Made by a program: the position numbers and the translations under genes | Assembly (NCBI RefSeq): GCF_927798175.1 | Contig: NZ_CAKMMP010000020.1 | Span: 62,001 to 126,000 of the forward strand | DNA length: 64,000 nucleotides | Reading direction: 5' to 3' | Source of the DNA: Paenibacillus sp. JJ-223 | Lineage (GTDB): Bacteria > Bacillota > Bacilli > Paenibacillales > Paenibacillaceae | Shown: positions 9,263 through 18,622 of the stretch, piece after piece | Position numbering within the stretch: the first letter of the stretch is position 1 | Layout of the letters: every line of letters begins with the position of its first letter | The notes under the pieces: generated by a model | The model's database searches: none | Seen by the model: the letters and a program-made list of their open reading frames with translations, nothing else | What the model was told of the DNA's origin: nothing

Positions 9263-10564
9263 ATGAACCATTTGATCTCGCTGCGCTCGGGTCTGGCGGG
9301 GCTGCAGTGGCTGTTTTTTTTGTTCACGAATACGGTCGTCATTCCGATCACCGTCGGAGCAGCCTTCGGGCTGCCGCAGGAGAAAATTCAATTTTTGATT
9401 CAATGCTCATTTGTCCTGACAGGGCTTGCCTGTGTCGTACAAGCAGGGCTTGGGCATCAAAGAGCTGTCATGGAAGGACAGTCCGGATTATGGTGGGGCG
9501 TTATCCTGAGCCTCAGCGCATCCGCGCCGTCTCTGGGCATTTCGCTAACGGAACTGGGCGGCAGTCTGGCGGTCGGAATCATGATCTCAGGCGTAATCAC
9601 AGTTCTGATCAGTGTATGCGGATTGGCCGCTCCATTATCGAAACTGTTTACGCCAGGTGTGATGGCAGTATTCATGTTCCTGCTCGGCTGCAGGTTGAAC
9701 ACGATTTTTCTCGAAGGCATGCTCGGCATATCAGCAGGTTCTTCCTCCGAAGCCTCGGTCATTCAGCCAAGCATTTTCCTCTTAGCCGCAGCAGTGGCCA
9801 TTTTCGTCGCCGTTCTGTCGGTAAAAGCCAGAGCCGCGATCGGACAATATGCGCTGCTGATCGGCATTTTGGGCGGTTGGGCGCTGTTTGTGCTGATCTT
9901 CGGCGGAGAGAGCGCAACAGCCGGATCAGGCAAGCTGGAAGCGGGCTGGTTCCCGCTCGGCGGACCTTCGGATGGACTCGACACCGGCGTTGTAGCCATT
10001 GCAGTCATCGCCGGTTTAGTCAACACCTCGAATACATTCGGGGCATTGAAAGGAACCGACAGCATTTACGAACATGAGGCATCTGGAGGTCAGTACCGAC
10101 GCTCCTTCACGATCAGCGGCGTGCTCGCGGTCGTGTCCGGGCTACTGGGGCTTGTGCCATATGCACCTTATGTTTCGTCCGTGGGTTTTCTCCAGCAAAC
10201 CCGCATCCGGGATCGGCTCCCCTTCGTGATCGGCGGTTTGCTGTTCTTCGGAATCGGCCTGATTCCGGCAGTCAGTGCTGTACTGACGCAACTGCCGCTA
10301 AGCATCGGGAGCGCCGTGCTGTTGGTGACGTATTTGCGGCTGCTTGGCTCTTCGCTGCAATATTTCGGCCAAATTCGTATGGATGCGGCGAACCTGTACC
10401 GGACGGCAGCGCCTTTATTTGTCGGAATTATCGTTATGGGATTGCCGTCATCAACCTTCTCTTCGCTGCCCCCACTGCTGCGTCCACTGCTCGGAAACGG
10501 CCTGCTGGTCGGCATTTTACTGGCATTGCTGCTGGACCGGGTCCGCTTCCACTCCGCACGGTAA
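9263..10564 (+). CDS. NCS2-family purine/xanthine permease
   Basis: A 433-residue polytopic membrane protein of the nucleobase:cation symporter-2 (xanthine/uracil permease) family. About 12 hydrophobic segments can be read. The pattern PITVGAAFGLPQEKIQFLIQ near the N-terminus and NTSNTFGALKGTDSI after the middle correspond to the conserved substrate-site helices of this family. Among B. subtilis paralogues it recalls YwdJ more than PucJ/PucK, though I cannot rank them without alignment. In this cluster a purine or purine-breakdown intermediate is the likely substrate. A second transporter of a different family (13168) lies in the same cluster. Confidence 0.82.
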   Translation: MNHLISLRSGLAGLQWLFFLFTNTVVIPITVGAAFGLPQEKIQFLIQCSFVLTGLACVVQAGLGHQRAVMEGQSGLWWGVILSLSASAPSLGISLTELGGSLAVGIMISGVITVLISVCGLAAPLSKLFTPGVMAVFMFLLGCRLNTIFLEGMLGISAGSSSEASVIQPSIFLLAAAVAIFVAVLSVKARAAIGQYALLIGILGGWALFVLIFGGESATAGSGKLEAGWFPLGGPSDGLDTGVVAIAVIAGLVNTSNTFGALKGTDSIYEHEASGGQYRRSFTISGVLAVVSGLLGLVPYAPYVSSVGFLQQTRIRDRLPFVIGGLLFFGIGLIPAVSAVLTQLPLSIGSAVLLVTYLRLLGSSLQYFGQIRMDAANLYRTAAPLFVGIIVMGLPSSTFSSLPPLLRPLLGNGLLVGILLALLLDRVRFHSAR

Positions 10565-10668
10565 GCAGGGGCAGCGGGCTTGAACGATGATCGAGTACAT
10601 GATTAAGGAGAAACCCATTCTTCCCGGAGCGCTCTCCACCTCGATTCATAAACGAAAGGAGAAACATA

Positions 10669-11994
10669 ATGAGAGGAATACACGAGGTTCATACAGAGGT
10701 ATCAAAACGAAACGCTGAGGCGGAAAATAATCCGCCCAAGGCCGACAAATGGGGAGCTTTCGTCGACGCTTCAATCAAGCTGCCGTGCACCGGAACAGGC
10801 CGGCTCACCGGATTGACTTTTGCAGTCAAAGACGTCTTCGACATCAAGGACGTAACAAGCGGCGCCGGCAACCCGGATTGGCTGCGCACGCACAAACCCG
10901 CCGAATCTACCGCTCCGGCATTACTGGCCTTGTTGGCAAACGGCGCAAAACTCGAAGGCACGACGCAGACCGACGAGCTGATGTACAGCCTGAACGGGGA
11001 GAACGCCCATTACGGAACGCCGGTCAACCCCGCCGCACCCGACCGGATCCCCGGCGGTTCGTCAAGCGGTTCGGCCGTCGCGGCTGCGGCGGGGCTGGTC
11101 GACTTTGCCATAGGAACGGATACTGGCGGTTCAGTACGCATTCCATCATCATACTGCGGCCTATATGGCTTCCGCCCTACGCACGGAGCCGTATCGTCAG
11201 AAGGCGTCATTCCACTGGCACGCAGTTTTGATACGGTCGGCTGGATGAGCCGGACTGCGAACGTTTTATTAGACGTCGGAAGCGTTCTGCTGGAACAGAG
11301 CAAAGGCACTTCGAATTTTGAGCGGGTCAGCAAAACCTTCAGTGAAAACGCGGAAGTTCACCCATCCGGCAGCGACATACCGCAATTCACGCGTTTTTTC
11401 ACGGCGGAAGAAGCATGGGGCCTGCTCGAAGCCGAAGACCGCTCGCTTCTGAATACGAAGCTCCGACAGCTTACCGACTGGCAGGATGGTGGATCCGCAG
11501 TCCGATTGACAGGACATACGGAGAGCCTGATTGACTGGTCGGCGGCGTTCCGCGTGCTTCAGGGATTGGAAATCGCTCGGGAACACGGTGAATGGATAAC
11601 AAGTGAGCGTCCGAAGTTTGGCCCGGGAATCGCGGAACGTTTTGCATGGGCCGGAACACTCGAGGAATCCGCCAGCACGTCAGAAGCCGAACTGCGCGTC
11701 CGCATTCGGAGCAAGCTCGTTGAACTGCTGGGCGAAGACGGGCTCCTGGCAATACCGACCGCACCAGGCCCCGCTCCACTGCTTGGGCTGCAAGGTCTGG
11801 AAGCCGAGGATTACCGGGCGAAGACCATGCAGTTGTCCTGTATCGCGGGACTTTCAGGCCTGCCCCAGGTTACCATCCCCGTGATCCGCCAGGACGGGCT
11901 ACCGCTTGGACTTTCCTTTATCGGCGGTCCGAATACGGATATGAAACTGCTGCACTGGACAGCAAAACATGTTACGGAAGAGGTGCGCGGATGA
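10669..11994 (+). CDS. Amidase-signature family hydrolase
   Basis: The 441-residue protein carries the Ser-cisSer-Lys triad of the amidase-signature family: Lys54 in FAVKDVFD, Ser131 in PGGSSSGS and the nucleophile Ser155 in GTDTGGSVRIPSS. The family hydrolyses amides, including those in urea-derived compounds such as allophanate. Here an amide from purine breakdown, for example oxalurate-derived oxamate, is a reasonable but unproven substrate. It overlaps the next gene by 4 bp (ATGA), so the two are translationally coupled. A good AAAGGAG site precedes the ATG. No equivalent gene is in the classical B. subtilis puc operon. Confidence 0.85.
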   Translation: MRGIHEVHTEVSKRNAEAENNPPKADKWGAFVDASIKLPCTGTGRLTGLTFAVKDVFDIKDVTSGAGNPDWLRTHKPAESTAPALLALLANGAKLEGTTQTDELMYSLNGENAHYGTPVNPAAPDRIPGGSSSGSAVAAAAGLVDFAIGTDTGGSVRIPSSYCGLYGFRPTHGAVSSEGVIPLARSFDTVGWMSRTANVLLDVGSVLLEQSKGTSNFERVSKTFSENAEVHPSGSDIPQFTRFFTAEEAWGLLEAEDRSLLNTKLRQLTDWQDGGSAVRLTGHTESLIDWSAAFRVLQGLEIAREHGEWITSERPKFGPGIAERFAWAGTLEESASTSEAELRVRIRSKLVELLGEDGLLAIPTAPGPAPLLGLQGLEAEDYRAKTMQLSCIAGLSGLPQVTIPVIRQDGLPLGLSFIGGPNTDMKLLHWTAKHVTEEVRG

Positions 11995-12851
11995 AACTCG
12001 CAACAATTGTACACGAACAACGGGAGCAAGCCGCCTTTTTGACGGATCGGGGCATCATCCCGCTGGTATGGCTGAACAGACGGGAAGGGACGGATTGGGA
12101 AACGGATCTGTTGGCATTGCTGCAAAAAAACAAACTAAACACTCTGCTCGGCTGGTATACCGGCGGCGGAAAGGCTCTCCTCACTGAACTGCCTGCCCTC
12201 GTGCACGGACAAGTCTCTTATCGTGCGCTTTACCGCCAGCCGGGGAAAATGATTGGCGTAGGCATGAACTATATGGCAAAAGCAATCGAGCTGTCCGGAC
12301 GTCCGCCGGAGGACGAACCGGTCATTTTCCTCAAGCCAGACACATCGCTGATCGGTCCCGGCGAATGCATCCGTCTCCCGGATCGAGCGGGGCAAATCAC
12401 CGCGGAAGCAGAGCTGGCGATCGTCGTCGGCCAAACGTGCAAGGGAATCAGTGAAGAGGAAGCCATGAGTGTCGTGGCCGGTTTCACGACCTCGCTCGAC
12501 ATGACTGCCAAGGATATCCACTCTCGCAATCCCCGATTCATGCAGCGCGCCAAGAGCTTCGACACGTTTCTGAGCCTGGGCGCCACCCTCACTACAGTTG
12601 ATGAATATGCGAGCCTGGCGGAACTGGAGGTCGAGACCGTGCTGAATGGTGAAGTGGCGCACCGTAATACCGTCAGCAGGATGATGTTCTCCCCTGCTTA
12701 CCTGATCTCTTTCCTCTCACATGTGATGACGCTGCATCCGGGAGATATTATTTTAACAGGAACGCCCGGTTCCGTCGTGATCAAACAGGGAGACAAGGTA
12801 GAATGCCGAATCGCCGGGCTGAAAACACTGAGCAATATCGTGGAGACCTGA
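11991..12851 (+). CDS. Fumarylacetoacetate hydrolase (FAH) family protein
   Basis: A 286-residue protein with a divergent N-terminal region (1-70) and a C-terminal FAH fold. The FAH core is recognisable from GVGMNYMAKAIE, PVIFLKPDTSLIGPGE and ITAEAELAIVVGQTCKGISEEEA (metal-binding acids), and ends in LHPGDIILTGTPG. FAH enzymes are Mg-dependent hydrolases, decarboxylases or lyases acting on keto acids; some relatives are annotated as ureidoglycolate lyases. Coupling to the amidase gene suggests a two-step process on a purine-derived compound, but the reaction cannot be assigned from sequence. Confidence 0.8.
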   Translation: MKLATIVHEQREQAAFLTDRGIIPLVWLNRREGTDWETDLLALLQKNKLNTLLGWYTGGGKALLTELPALVHGQVSYRALYRQPGKMIGVGMNYMAKAIELSGRPPEDEPVIFLKPDTSLIGPGECIRLPDRAGQITAEAELAIVVGQTCKGISEEEAMSVVAGFTTSLDMTAKDIHSRNPRFMQRAKSFDTFLSLGATLTTVDEYASLAELEVETVLNGEVAHRNTVSRMMFSPAYLISFLSHVMTLHPGDIILTGTPGSVVIKQGDKVECRIAGLKTLSNIVET

Positions 12852-13167
12852 ATCAAATTCTTTGTACTTTTATACATCAAAACCCGAAAATATAGCGCTT
12901 ACAATATAAACTTACGTAATGTGTAATATTTTTTTAGTCAAATTCAACAGCAAACCCGATGACAATCTACGTTTTTGTCAATGATTTATGAAGATAAGGT
13001 GATAAAATAAGAAACATAAACCGAAGGTCAGTATACATTACATATTAGAGTGATGTTATCTTACATTAAATCATCTGGGATATATGCAAAAGGCTGGCCG
13101 AACGGTCGTTTAATCTTCAAACCGACCAGCCTTGCACACCCAATAAAAACGAGGGAGTGGGTCGAGT
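12852..13167 (+). promoter_or_regulatory. AT-rich leader of the allantoin permease gene
   Basis: This 316-bp gap is AT-rich apart from a GC-rich hairpin at 13090-13133 (stem AAGGCTGG / CCAGCCTT, with a partly pairing interior). The hairpin lies 34 bp before the pucI-like start and has no T tract, so it looks like a leader structure, not a simple terminator. No PucR box matching CNTTGGTTAA was found here on either strand. No coding frame is convincing. Confidence 0.45.
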
Positions 13168-14562
13168 ATGTCTACGAATTTGGCAGGTCGAGTGTTGGAG
13201 GAGACGCAGCTGCAGGAAAAGATCAGTGTGGACGACTCCCTGAAACCGAAGCAAGAGAGCGACAGAAAGATTGGACCGGTATCTTACATGTTTATGTGGA
13301 TCGGGGACGGCGTGAACCTCGGCAACATGACGCTCGGGGCGAGCCTGATTGCCGCTGGCGTCGCTACGCTCAATGTGTTTCAGACATTTGTAGCCGCGAT
13401 CATTGCGATCGGTATCATTTCCGTTATTTTCGCCCTGAACGATCGATTCGGCTACCGGACGGGCATCCCTTACGTTGTTCAGCTGCGGATGTCGTTCGGC
13501 ATCAAGGGCTCGATGATTTCCTCATTCCTGCGCGGCGTGCCTGCCATCGTCTGGTACGGTTTCCAGAGTTGGGTCGGGGCAACGGCGCTGAATGAAATTG
13601 TGAAGGTGCTGAGTAGCGGCAGCTTCGACAGCATCCCGATTTGTTTCGTGGTACTGCAGGCGGTTCAGATCGTTCTCTCGCTTTATGGCTTTCATGCGAT
13701 CAAGTGGGTGGAGACGCTCGCTTCCGTTGTCATCATGCTGGCCCTCGTCTACGTGTTCGGCATCTTGCTCAATTCCCACAGCACGGCAATTGCCGAGCAT
13801 TGGGTGAACGCTCAGGGGACATGGGGACTTCCCTTCTTCGCCTTCATCATGGTATTTCTCGGCAACTATGCGGCGATCTTTCTGAGCGCAGCGGACTATT
13901 CCCGTGAGCTCAAAAGCGGCATCAGCGACAAAAAACGCAGTATGCTTTACTTCTTGCCCATCTTTATCGCCTACGGCTTCGTCCTGACGATCGGGGCCAT
14001 GATGGCCGCGGCGACAGGCATTTCCAATCCGGTCAAAGCATTCGCCGTCATCGTCGACAATCCGTATATCACCGTTGGTGTGTCCGCCTTCATCGTCATC
14101 GGTGCGGTTGCCGTCAACATGGTGGCCAACATCGTACCGCCAGCTTACGTCATCTCGCTCGTTACCAAGCTGAAATACAAAGCATCCGTCATTATAACCG
14201 GATTACTCGCGCTCTGCTCCTTCCCTTGGGTACTCGTGCAGGATTCTTCGGCCAAAGGCTTAAACATGTTCATCCTGATCTACTCCGCTTTCCTTGGTCC
14301 GATCGTCGCAATTATGTTAGTCGAATACTACATTTTGCGCAAACAGAAGGTCGATACGGTAGAGCTGTATCTGGAAAACGGCGCTTTCAAAGGCTATAAT
14401 CCGAGCGCCATACTCGCCATGCTGATCGGAGCAGGCGCAGCATTCCTACTGGTCGACATCGGCTGGATCATCGGATTTACCGTAGCGGGCATCGCATACC
14501 TGCTGCTGAGCAAACTCGCTTTCAAAGGCTCATCGTTCAAGAAGGGCACGATTTTTGAATAA
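13168..14562 (+). CDS. pucI: NCS1-family allantoin permease
   Basis: A 464-residue polytopic protein of the nucleobase:cation symporter-1 family, which imports allantoin, cytosine or hydantoins. After a charged 40-residue N-terminus it reads MFMWIGDGVNLGNMTLGAS, the family's first helix, then a second conserved block RFGYRTGIPYVVQLRMSFG. About 12 TM segments can be read. The next gene is allantoinase, with an 8-bp overlap of open frames but separate start signals, so allantoin is the probable substrate. The start ATG has a GAGGGAGTGG site. Confidence 0.87.
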   Translation: MSTNLAGRVLEETQLQEKISVDDSLKPKQESDRKIGPVSYMFMWIGDGVNLGNMTLGASLIAAGVATLNVFQTFVAAIIAIGIISVIFALNDRFGYRTGIPYVVQLRMSFGIKGSMISSFLRGVPAIVWYGFQSWVGATALNEIVKVLSSGSFDSIPICFVVLQAVQIVLSLYGFHAIKWVETLASVVIMLALVYVFGILLNSHSTAIAEHWVNAQGTWGLPFFAFIMVFLGNYAAIFLSAADYSRELKSGISDKKRSMLYFLPIFIAYGFVLTIGAMMAAATGISNPVKAFAVIVDNPYITVGVSAFIVIGAVAVNMVANIVPPAYVISLVTKLKYKASVIITGLLALCSFPWVLVQDSSAKGLNMFILIYSAFLGPIVAIMLVEYYILRKQKVDTVELYLENGAFKGYNPSAILAMLIGAGAAFLLVDIGWIIGFTVAGIAYLLLSKLAFKGSSFKKGTIFE

Positions 14563-14608
14563 ACAGTCTCAACTATACATTGGAAACCACCTAAAAGGAG
14601 AGATGCGC

Positions 14609-15964
14609 ATGGAACGTTACGATCTGATCGTACGCGGCGGCAGCGTGGTGCTGCCGAAAGGTGTCACGAAAGTCGATGTCGGGGTCAAAGACGGAAAAAT
14701 TGCGGCAATTGCCGCCAAACTGGAGGGCGAAACAGAGCAGGAATGGGACGCGGCGGGACTCCATGTGCTTCCAGGCATGATCGACGTGCACGTCCATTTC
14801 AGCGAGCCGGGCCGCGAGCATTGGGAAGGCTTTACGACCGGATCAGCCATGATGGCTGCCGGCGGCTGCACCACCTTCTTCGATATGCCGCTGAACGGCA
14901 TTCCGTCTACGGTGAATGAGGAGGCGTTGCTGGATAAGGCTCGTCTTGGAAACGAAAAGTCGCTCGTCGATTTCGGCCTTTGGGGCGGACTCGTGCCGGG
15001 TAACGAAGACGATCTGCAGCCTTTGGCGGAATCTGGCGTGATTGGATTCAAAGCGTTCCTGTCCACGACAGGCAACAAAGAATTCGAAGCCGTGGACGAC
15101 ATGACGCTCCTGAACGGCATGAAAAAGATTGCAGCACTCGGCAAGGTACTGGCCTTGCATTCCGAGAGCGCAGCAATCACCAACTGGCTGAAAGCGGAAA
15201 AGGAAGCGGCGGGACTTGTGAGTGCTGACGACTATCTGGAGACTCGCCCGATTCTCGCCGAAGTTGAAGCAGTGGAACGCGCACTGCATTATTCGGAAAT
15301 AACCGGCTGCGCGCTGCATTTTGTGCATATCAGCTCGGCTGCGGCCGTGGCGAAAATCGAGGCGGCGAAGGCTCGCGGCATGAATGTAACGGTTGAGACG
15401 TGCCCGCATTATTTGCTCTTTAATCACAATAGTCTGCGGGAAAAAGGCAGCATCGCCAAGTGCGCGCCTCCACTGCGGGAAGCAGACGAGCAGCAACGGC
15501 TAATCGCCCTGCTGGCACAAGGCAAATTCGATATGCTGTCGTCGGACCATTCACCGTGTCCGTACGATATGAAGGACCCGAAAGATTATAACCTCTTTCA
15601 GGCCTGGGGCGGCATTAGCGGTGGACAGTTCACGCTGCTGTCGGCCCTGGAACTGGCACTGGCGCACGACATCCCGCTCGAGCAGGTTGCCGCGTGGACG
15701 GCATCGAATCCGGCGGAGCGCTTCGGTCTCGCGGGCAGCAAGGGCACCATTGCCATCGGGATGGATGCCGATCTGGCGATCGTCGATTTGAACGAAGCGT
15801 TTACGGTCACGGAAGAAAATTATTATGCCAAACATAAGCAGAGCCTGTATATCGGGCATACCTTCCCGTGCAGCGTGACCGGTACCGTCGTTCGGGGACA
15901 TATCGTCGCTCGCAGCGGCGACGTGTCGACGGAGGTTGCGACAGGCAGCTGGCAGAAGCCGTGA
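14609..15964 (+). CDS. pucH: Allantoinase
   Basis: A cyclic amidohydrolase that opens allantoin to allantoate. It has the HxH metal motif in GMIDVHVHFSEPG (about residue 60), the carboxylated lysine in GFKAFLSTTGN (about 150), later metal histidines in LALHSES and LHFVHISS, and the aspartate in SSDHSPC. The length of 451 residues is typical. I placed the start at the ATG at 14609 because AAGGAG lies 8 nt upstream; a longer frame reaches back into the permease gene. It ends the purine cluster and is followed by a strong terminator. With the amidohydrolase and aminotransferase it completes allantoin to oxalurate. Confidence 0.92.
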   Translation: MERYDLIVRGGSVVLPKGVTKVDVGVKDGKIAAIAAKLEGETEQEWDAAGLHVLPGMIDVHVHFSEPGREHWEGFTTGSAMMAAGGCTTFFDMPLNGIPSTVNEEALLDKARLGNEKSLVDFGLWGGLVPGNEDDLQPLAESGVIGFKAFLSTTGNKEFEAVDDMTLLNGMKKIAALGKVLALHSESAAITNWLKAEKEAAGLVSADDYLETRPILAEVEAVERALHYSEITGCALHFVHISSAAAVAKIEAAKARGMNVTVETCPHYLLFNHNSLREKGSIAKCAPPLREADEQQRLIALLAQGKFDMLSSDHSPCPYDMKDPKDYNLFQAWGGISGGQFTLLSALELALAHDIPLEQVAAWTASNPAERFGLAGSKGTIAIGMDADLAIVDLNEAFTVTEENYYAKHKQSLYIGHTFPCSVTGTVVRGHIVARSGDVSTEVATGSWQKP

Positions 15965-15983
15965 ATAGATACGAATCACAAAG

Positions 15984-16016
15984 AAGCAGGTTGAGAGATC
16001 AACCCGCTTTTTTTTC
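15984..16016 (+). terminator. Rho-independent terminator after allantoinase
   Basis: The arms AGCAGGTTGA and TCAACCCGCT pair around a GAGA loop, with a run of eight T directly after. It lies 20 bp past the stop codon. Confidence 0.85.
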
Positions 16017-16150
16017 ATTTAAGTATGCGACTACCGTTCTATTTTCATCGCTAACGGATACCGTTCGAGAAATCCATATTCATGATTGCAAAAGAGGGAC
16101 AATCCATTTAATCTTGGTATGAACACGAATGAAAGGGGTTACTTCACGTT

Positions 16151-16936
16151 ATGGCACTGATCACTTGCAACTTTTATTCCGATACGCTTGGCTTGAGCAC
16201 AAGTATGCACGTCATTCTCCCGCAGCAGACCCACACCCAGATCGGCATGGAAAATGTAACGGGCAAAGGACTTCATCCTACCCTGTATTTACTGCACGGT
16301 TTGTCCGACGACGATTCCATCTGGCTGCGCCGCACCTCGATCGAACGTTATGTGGCTCAGCTCGGCATTGCCGTCGTCATGCCGCAAGTCCATCGCAGCT
16401 TCTACACCGACATGGCCGAAGGCGGGCGGTACTGGAGCTTTATCAGCGAAGAGCTGCCCGCGCTTGCGCGCTCGTTCTTCCCGTTGTCCGACCGCCGGGA
16501 GGACAACTTCGTTGCCGGCCTCTCCATGGGCGGATACGGCGCTTTCAAGCTTGCGCTGCGCAAGCCGGACCAGTATGCGGCCGCAGCCAGCTTGTCCGGC
16601 GCGCTCGACATGGCAGCGCACATGGACAACGCTTCCGGCGCACTTAGCCGCGCGGAGCTGGAACGCATTTTCGGGCCGAGCATCGCCGGGACGGAAAACG
16701 ATCTGCTCCATCTGCTGAAGGAAAGCCAAGCTTCCACAGGACCTCGCCCTCTTTTATACCAATGCTGCGGCACAGAGGATTTCCTCTACGAAGACAATCA
16801 GACGTTCCGACAGGCCTGTGCACAGACAGACTTCCAACTGACTTACGAAGAAGGGCCTGGGGCTCACGAATGGGGATATTGGGATGCGAAAATCCAGGAT
16901 GTCCTGAAATGGCTGCCATTGGCGAAGAAAGAATAG
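16151..16936 (+). CDS. Alpha/beta-hydrolase esterase, tributyrin-esterase (EstA/esterase D) type
   Basis: The 261-residue protein has an alpha/beta-hydrolase fold with the nucleophile elbow GLSMGGYGAF (Ser at about 122), an oxyanion stretch YLLHGLSDDD, and the catalytic histidine in GAHEWGYWD near the C-terminus. This pattern fits the esterase D / S-formylglutathione hydrolase-like group and lactic EstA. It has no signal peptide and is cytoplasmic. It stands alone between two terminators. The ribosome site (AAAGGGG) is a little far from the ATG, 12 to 13 nt. Confidence 0.82.
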   Translation: MALITCNFYSDTLGLSTSMHVILPQQTHTQIGMENVTGKGLHPTLYLLHGLSDDDSIWLRRTSIERYVAQLGIAVVMPQVHRSFYTDMAEGGRYWSFISEELPALARSFFPLSDRREDNFVAGLSMGGYGAFKLALRKPDQYAAAASLSGALDMAAHMDNASGALSRAELERIFGPSIAGTENDLLHLLKESQASTGPRPLLYQCCGTEDFLYEDNQTFRQACAQTDFQLTYEEGPGAHEWGYWDAKIQDVLKWLPLAKKE

Positions 16937-16995
16937 TCGGCAAGCGAGAGCGATCGGAGCAGAATTTTACATTCTGCCCGCTTCGTCTTTTACCA

Positions 16996-17043
16996 AAAAA
17001 AGAAGCAGGCACGAGAGCTTACGCTCTCACCCTGCTTCTTTGT
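16996..17043. terminator. Bidirectional terminator between esterase and argH
   Basis: An 11-bp outer stem (aaagaagcagg / cctgcttcttt) and an inner stem (cgagagc / gctctca) share one hairpin. A-run on the left and T-run on the right fit termination of both convergent genes. Confidence 0.85.
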
Positions 17044-17070
17044 ATATAACCGGTCGTTTCGGACCAAACA

Positions 17071-18474
17071 TTAACCGCGGTTTTCGATCCACTGCTCCGT
17101 CAGCTCGAGCACCTTTTCGCTGCGTGCAATCGCTTCGGCAACCTGGCCGGATGCCGTTCCGCCGTAAACGTTACGGGCGTTGACCACCGCCTCCGGCTGC
17201 AGCACATCATAGATGCGCTCATCGAACAGCGGGGAGAACTGGCGGAATTCGTCGATCGTCAGATCGAGCAAATATTTGCCGTTCTGGATACAGTAGAGCA
17301 CCGTTTTGCCGATGACTTCATGCGCTTGGCGGAAAGGCAGCCCTTCGCCCACGAGGAAGTCGGCGATGTCCGTTGCGTTGGAGAAGTCCTGATTGACGGC
17401 CTGACGCATGCGACCTTTGTTGACTTTCATCGTCGCGATCATCGGAGCAAACAATTGCAGCGCGCCTTCCAGCGTGGCTACCGTATCGAACATGCCTTCT
17501 TTGTCTTCCTGCATGTCTTTGTTGTAAGCAAGCGGGAGAGATTTCAGCACCGTGAGCAAGCCCATCAGATTGCCGTATACACGTCCGGTTTTGCCGCGAA
17601 CGAGTTCAGGTACGTCCGGGTTTTTCTTCTGCGGCATGATGCTGCTGCCCGTGCAGAACGCATCGTCCAGCTCCACGAAGCCAAACTCCGTGCTGCTCCA
17701 CAGCACCAGTTCCTCGCTCAGTCGGGACAGATGCGTCATGATCAGGGACGCCGCTGCCAGGAACTCCACGATAAAGTCACGGTCGCTGACCGCATCCAGA
17801 CTGTTTTCGTAAACGCCGTCGAACCCGAGCTGCTCGGCCACGAAGTGGCGATCGATCGGGAACGTCGTTCCGGCAAGCGCTCCGGCGCCCAGTGGCAGCA
17901 CGTTAATGCGTTTGTAGCTGTCCATCAGCCGCTCTGCATCGCGTTGGAACATGGACACGTAAGCCATCAAATGATGCGCGAACAGGATCGGCTGCGCACG
18001 CTGCAAATGCGTATATCCCGGCACGATCGTATCCAGGTTGTCCTTCGCTTGCCCGATCAACGCTTGCTGCAGCGCATGCAGCATGCCGACAAAACCAACC
18101 ACGCGCTCGCGCAGGTACAAGTGCATGTCCGTCGCGACCTGGTCGTTCCGGCTGCGCCCCGTATGCAATTTACCGCCAACCGGGCCGATCGTTTCGATCA
18201 GGTTTTTCTCGATGTTCATATGAATATCTTCGTCAGATACCGAGAACTCCACTTCGCCTGCACGGATTTTGTGCAGCACGGTAATCAGGCCTTCCTTGAT
18301 CGTTTCCACGTCTTCGGCAGGCAAAATGCCGCATTTGCCGAGCATCGTCACATGGGCCAAACTGCCTTGAATGTCTTCCTCAGCCAGCGCTTTGTCAAAG
18401 TTGATGGATGCCGTGTACTCCTCCACCAGATGATTCGTTTGTTTCGTAAAACGTCCGCCCCACAGCTTGCTCAC
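17071..18474 (-). CDS. argH: Argininosuccinate lyase
   Basis: The last enzyme of arginine synthesis, splitting argininosuccinate into arginine and fumarate. The fumarase/aspartase-superfamily signature GSSIMPQKKNPD is present, as is the N-terminal SKLWGGRFTKQ block. The true start is the GTG at 18472-18474, preceded by AAAGGGGA. The open frame upstream to 18549 is not conserved-looking. The length is 467 residues, normal. It follows argG by 148 bp, a gap that holds a long interrupted hairpin. Confidence 0.94.
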   Translation of the reverse strand: MSKLWGGRFTKQTNHLVEEYTASINFDKALAEEDIQGSLAHVTMLGKCGILPAEDVETIKEGLITVLHKIRAGEVEFSVSDEDIHMNIEKNLIETIGPVGGKLHTGRSRNDQVATDMHLYLRERVVGFVGMLHALQQALIGQAKDNLDTIVPGYTHLQRAQPILFAHHLMAYVSMFQRDAERLMDSYKRINVLPLGAGALAGTTFPIDRHFVAEQLGFDGVYENSLDAVSDRDFIVEFLAAASLIMTHLSRLSEELVLWSSTEFGFVELDDAFCTGSSIMPQKKNPDVPELVRGKTGRVYGNLMGLLTVLKSLPLAYNKDMQEDKEGMFDTVATLEGALQLFAPMIATMKVNKGRMRQAVNQDFSNATDIADFLVGEGLPFRQAHEVIGKTVLYCIQNGKYLLDLTIDEFRQFSPLFDERIYDVLQPEAVVNARNVYGGTASGQVAEAIARSEKVLELTEQWIENRG

Positions 18475-18499
18475 GGTGAATATTCCCCTTTCGCTCATG

Positions 18500-18547
18500 G
18501 ACAAAGCCGCTCCTGCCGAAGTTTCGGCAAGAACGGCCCGCCTTGTC
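18500..18547 (-). other. Long interrupted hairpin between argG and argH
   Basis: Nested pairings GACAA/TTGTC, GCCG/CGGC and TGCCGAA/TTCGGCA form one three-part stem across 48 nt. No T tract follows, so a terminator is unlikely; an mRNA processing or stability role, or a weak attenuator, is possible. Confidence 0.4.
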
Positions 18548-18622
18548 ATTGATTATGCATGCCAACGCTGGCAGCTTGTATATGCACGTTCCGAGCCGTA
18601 TAAAACGCCCGGCGCCCGCGAA

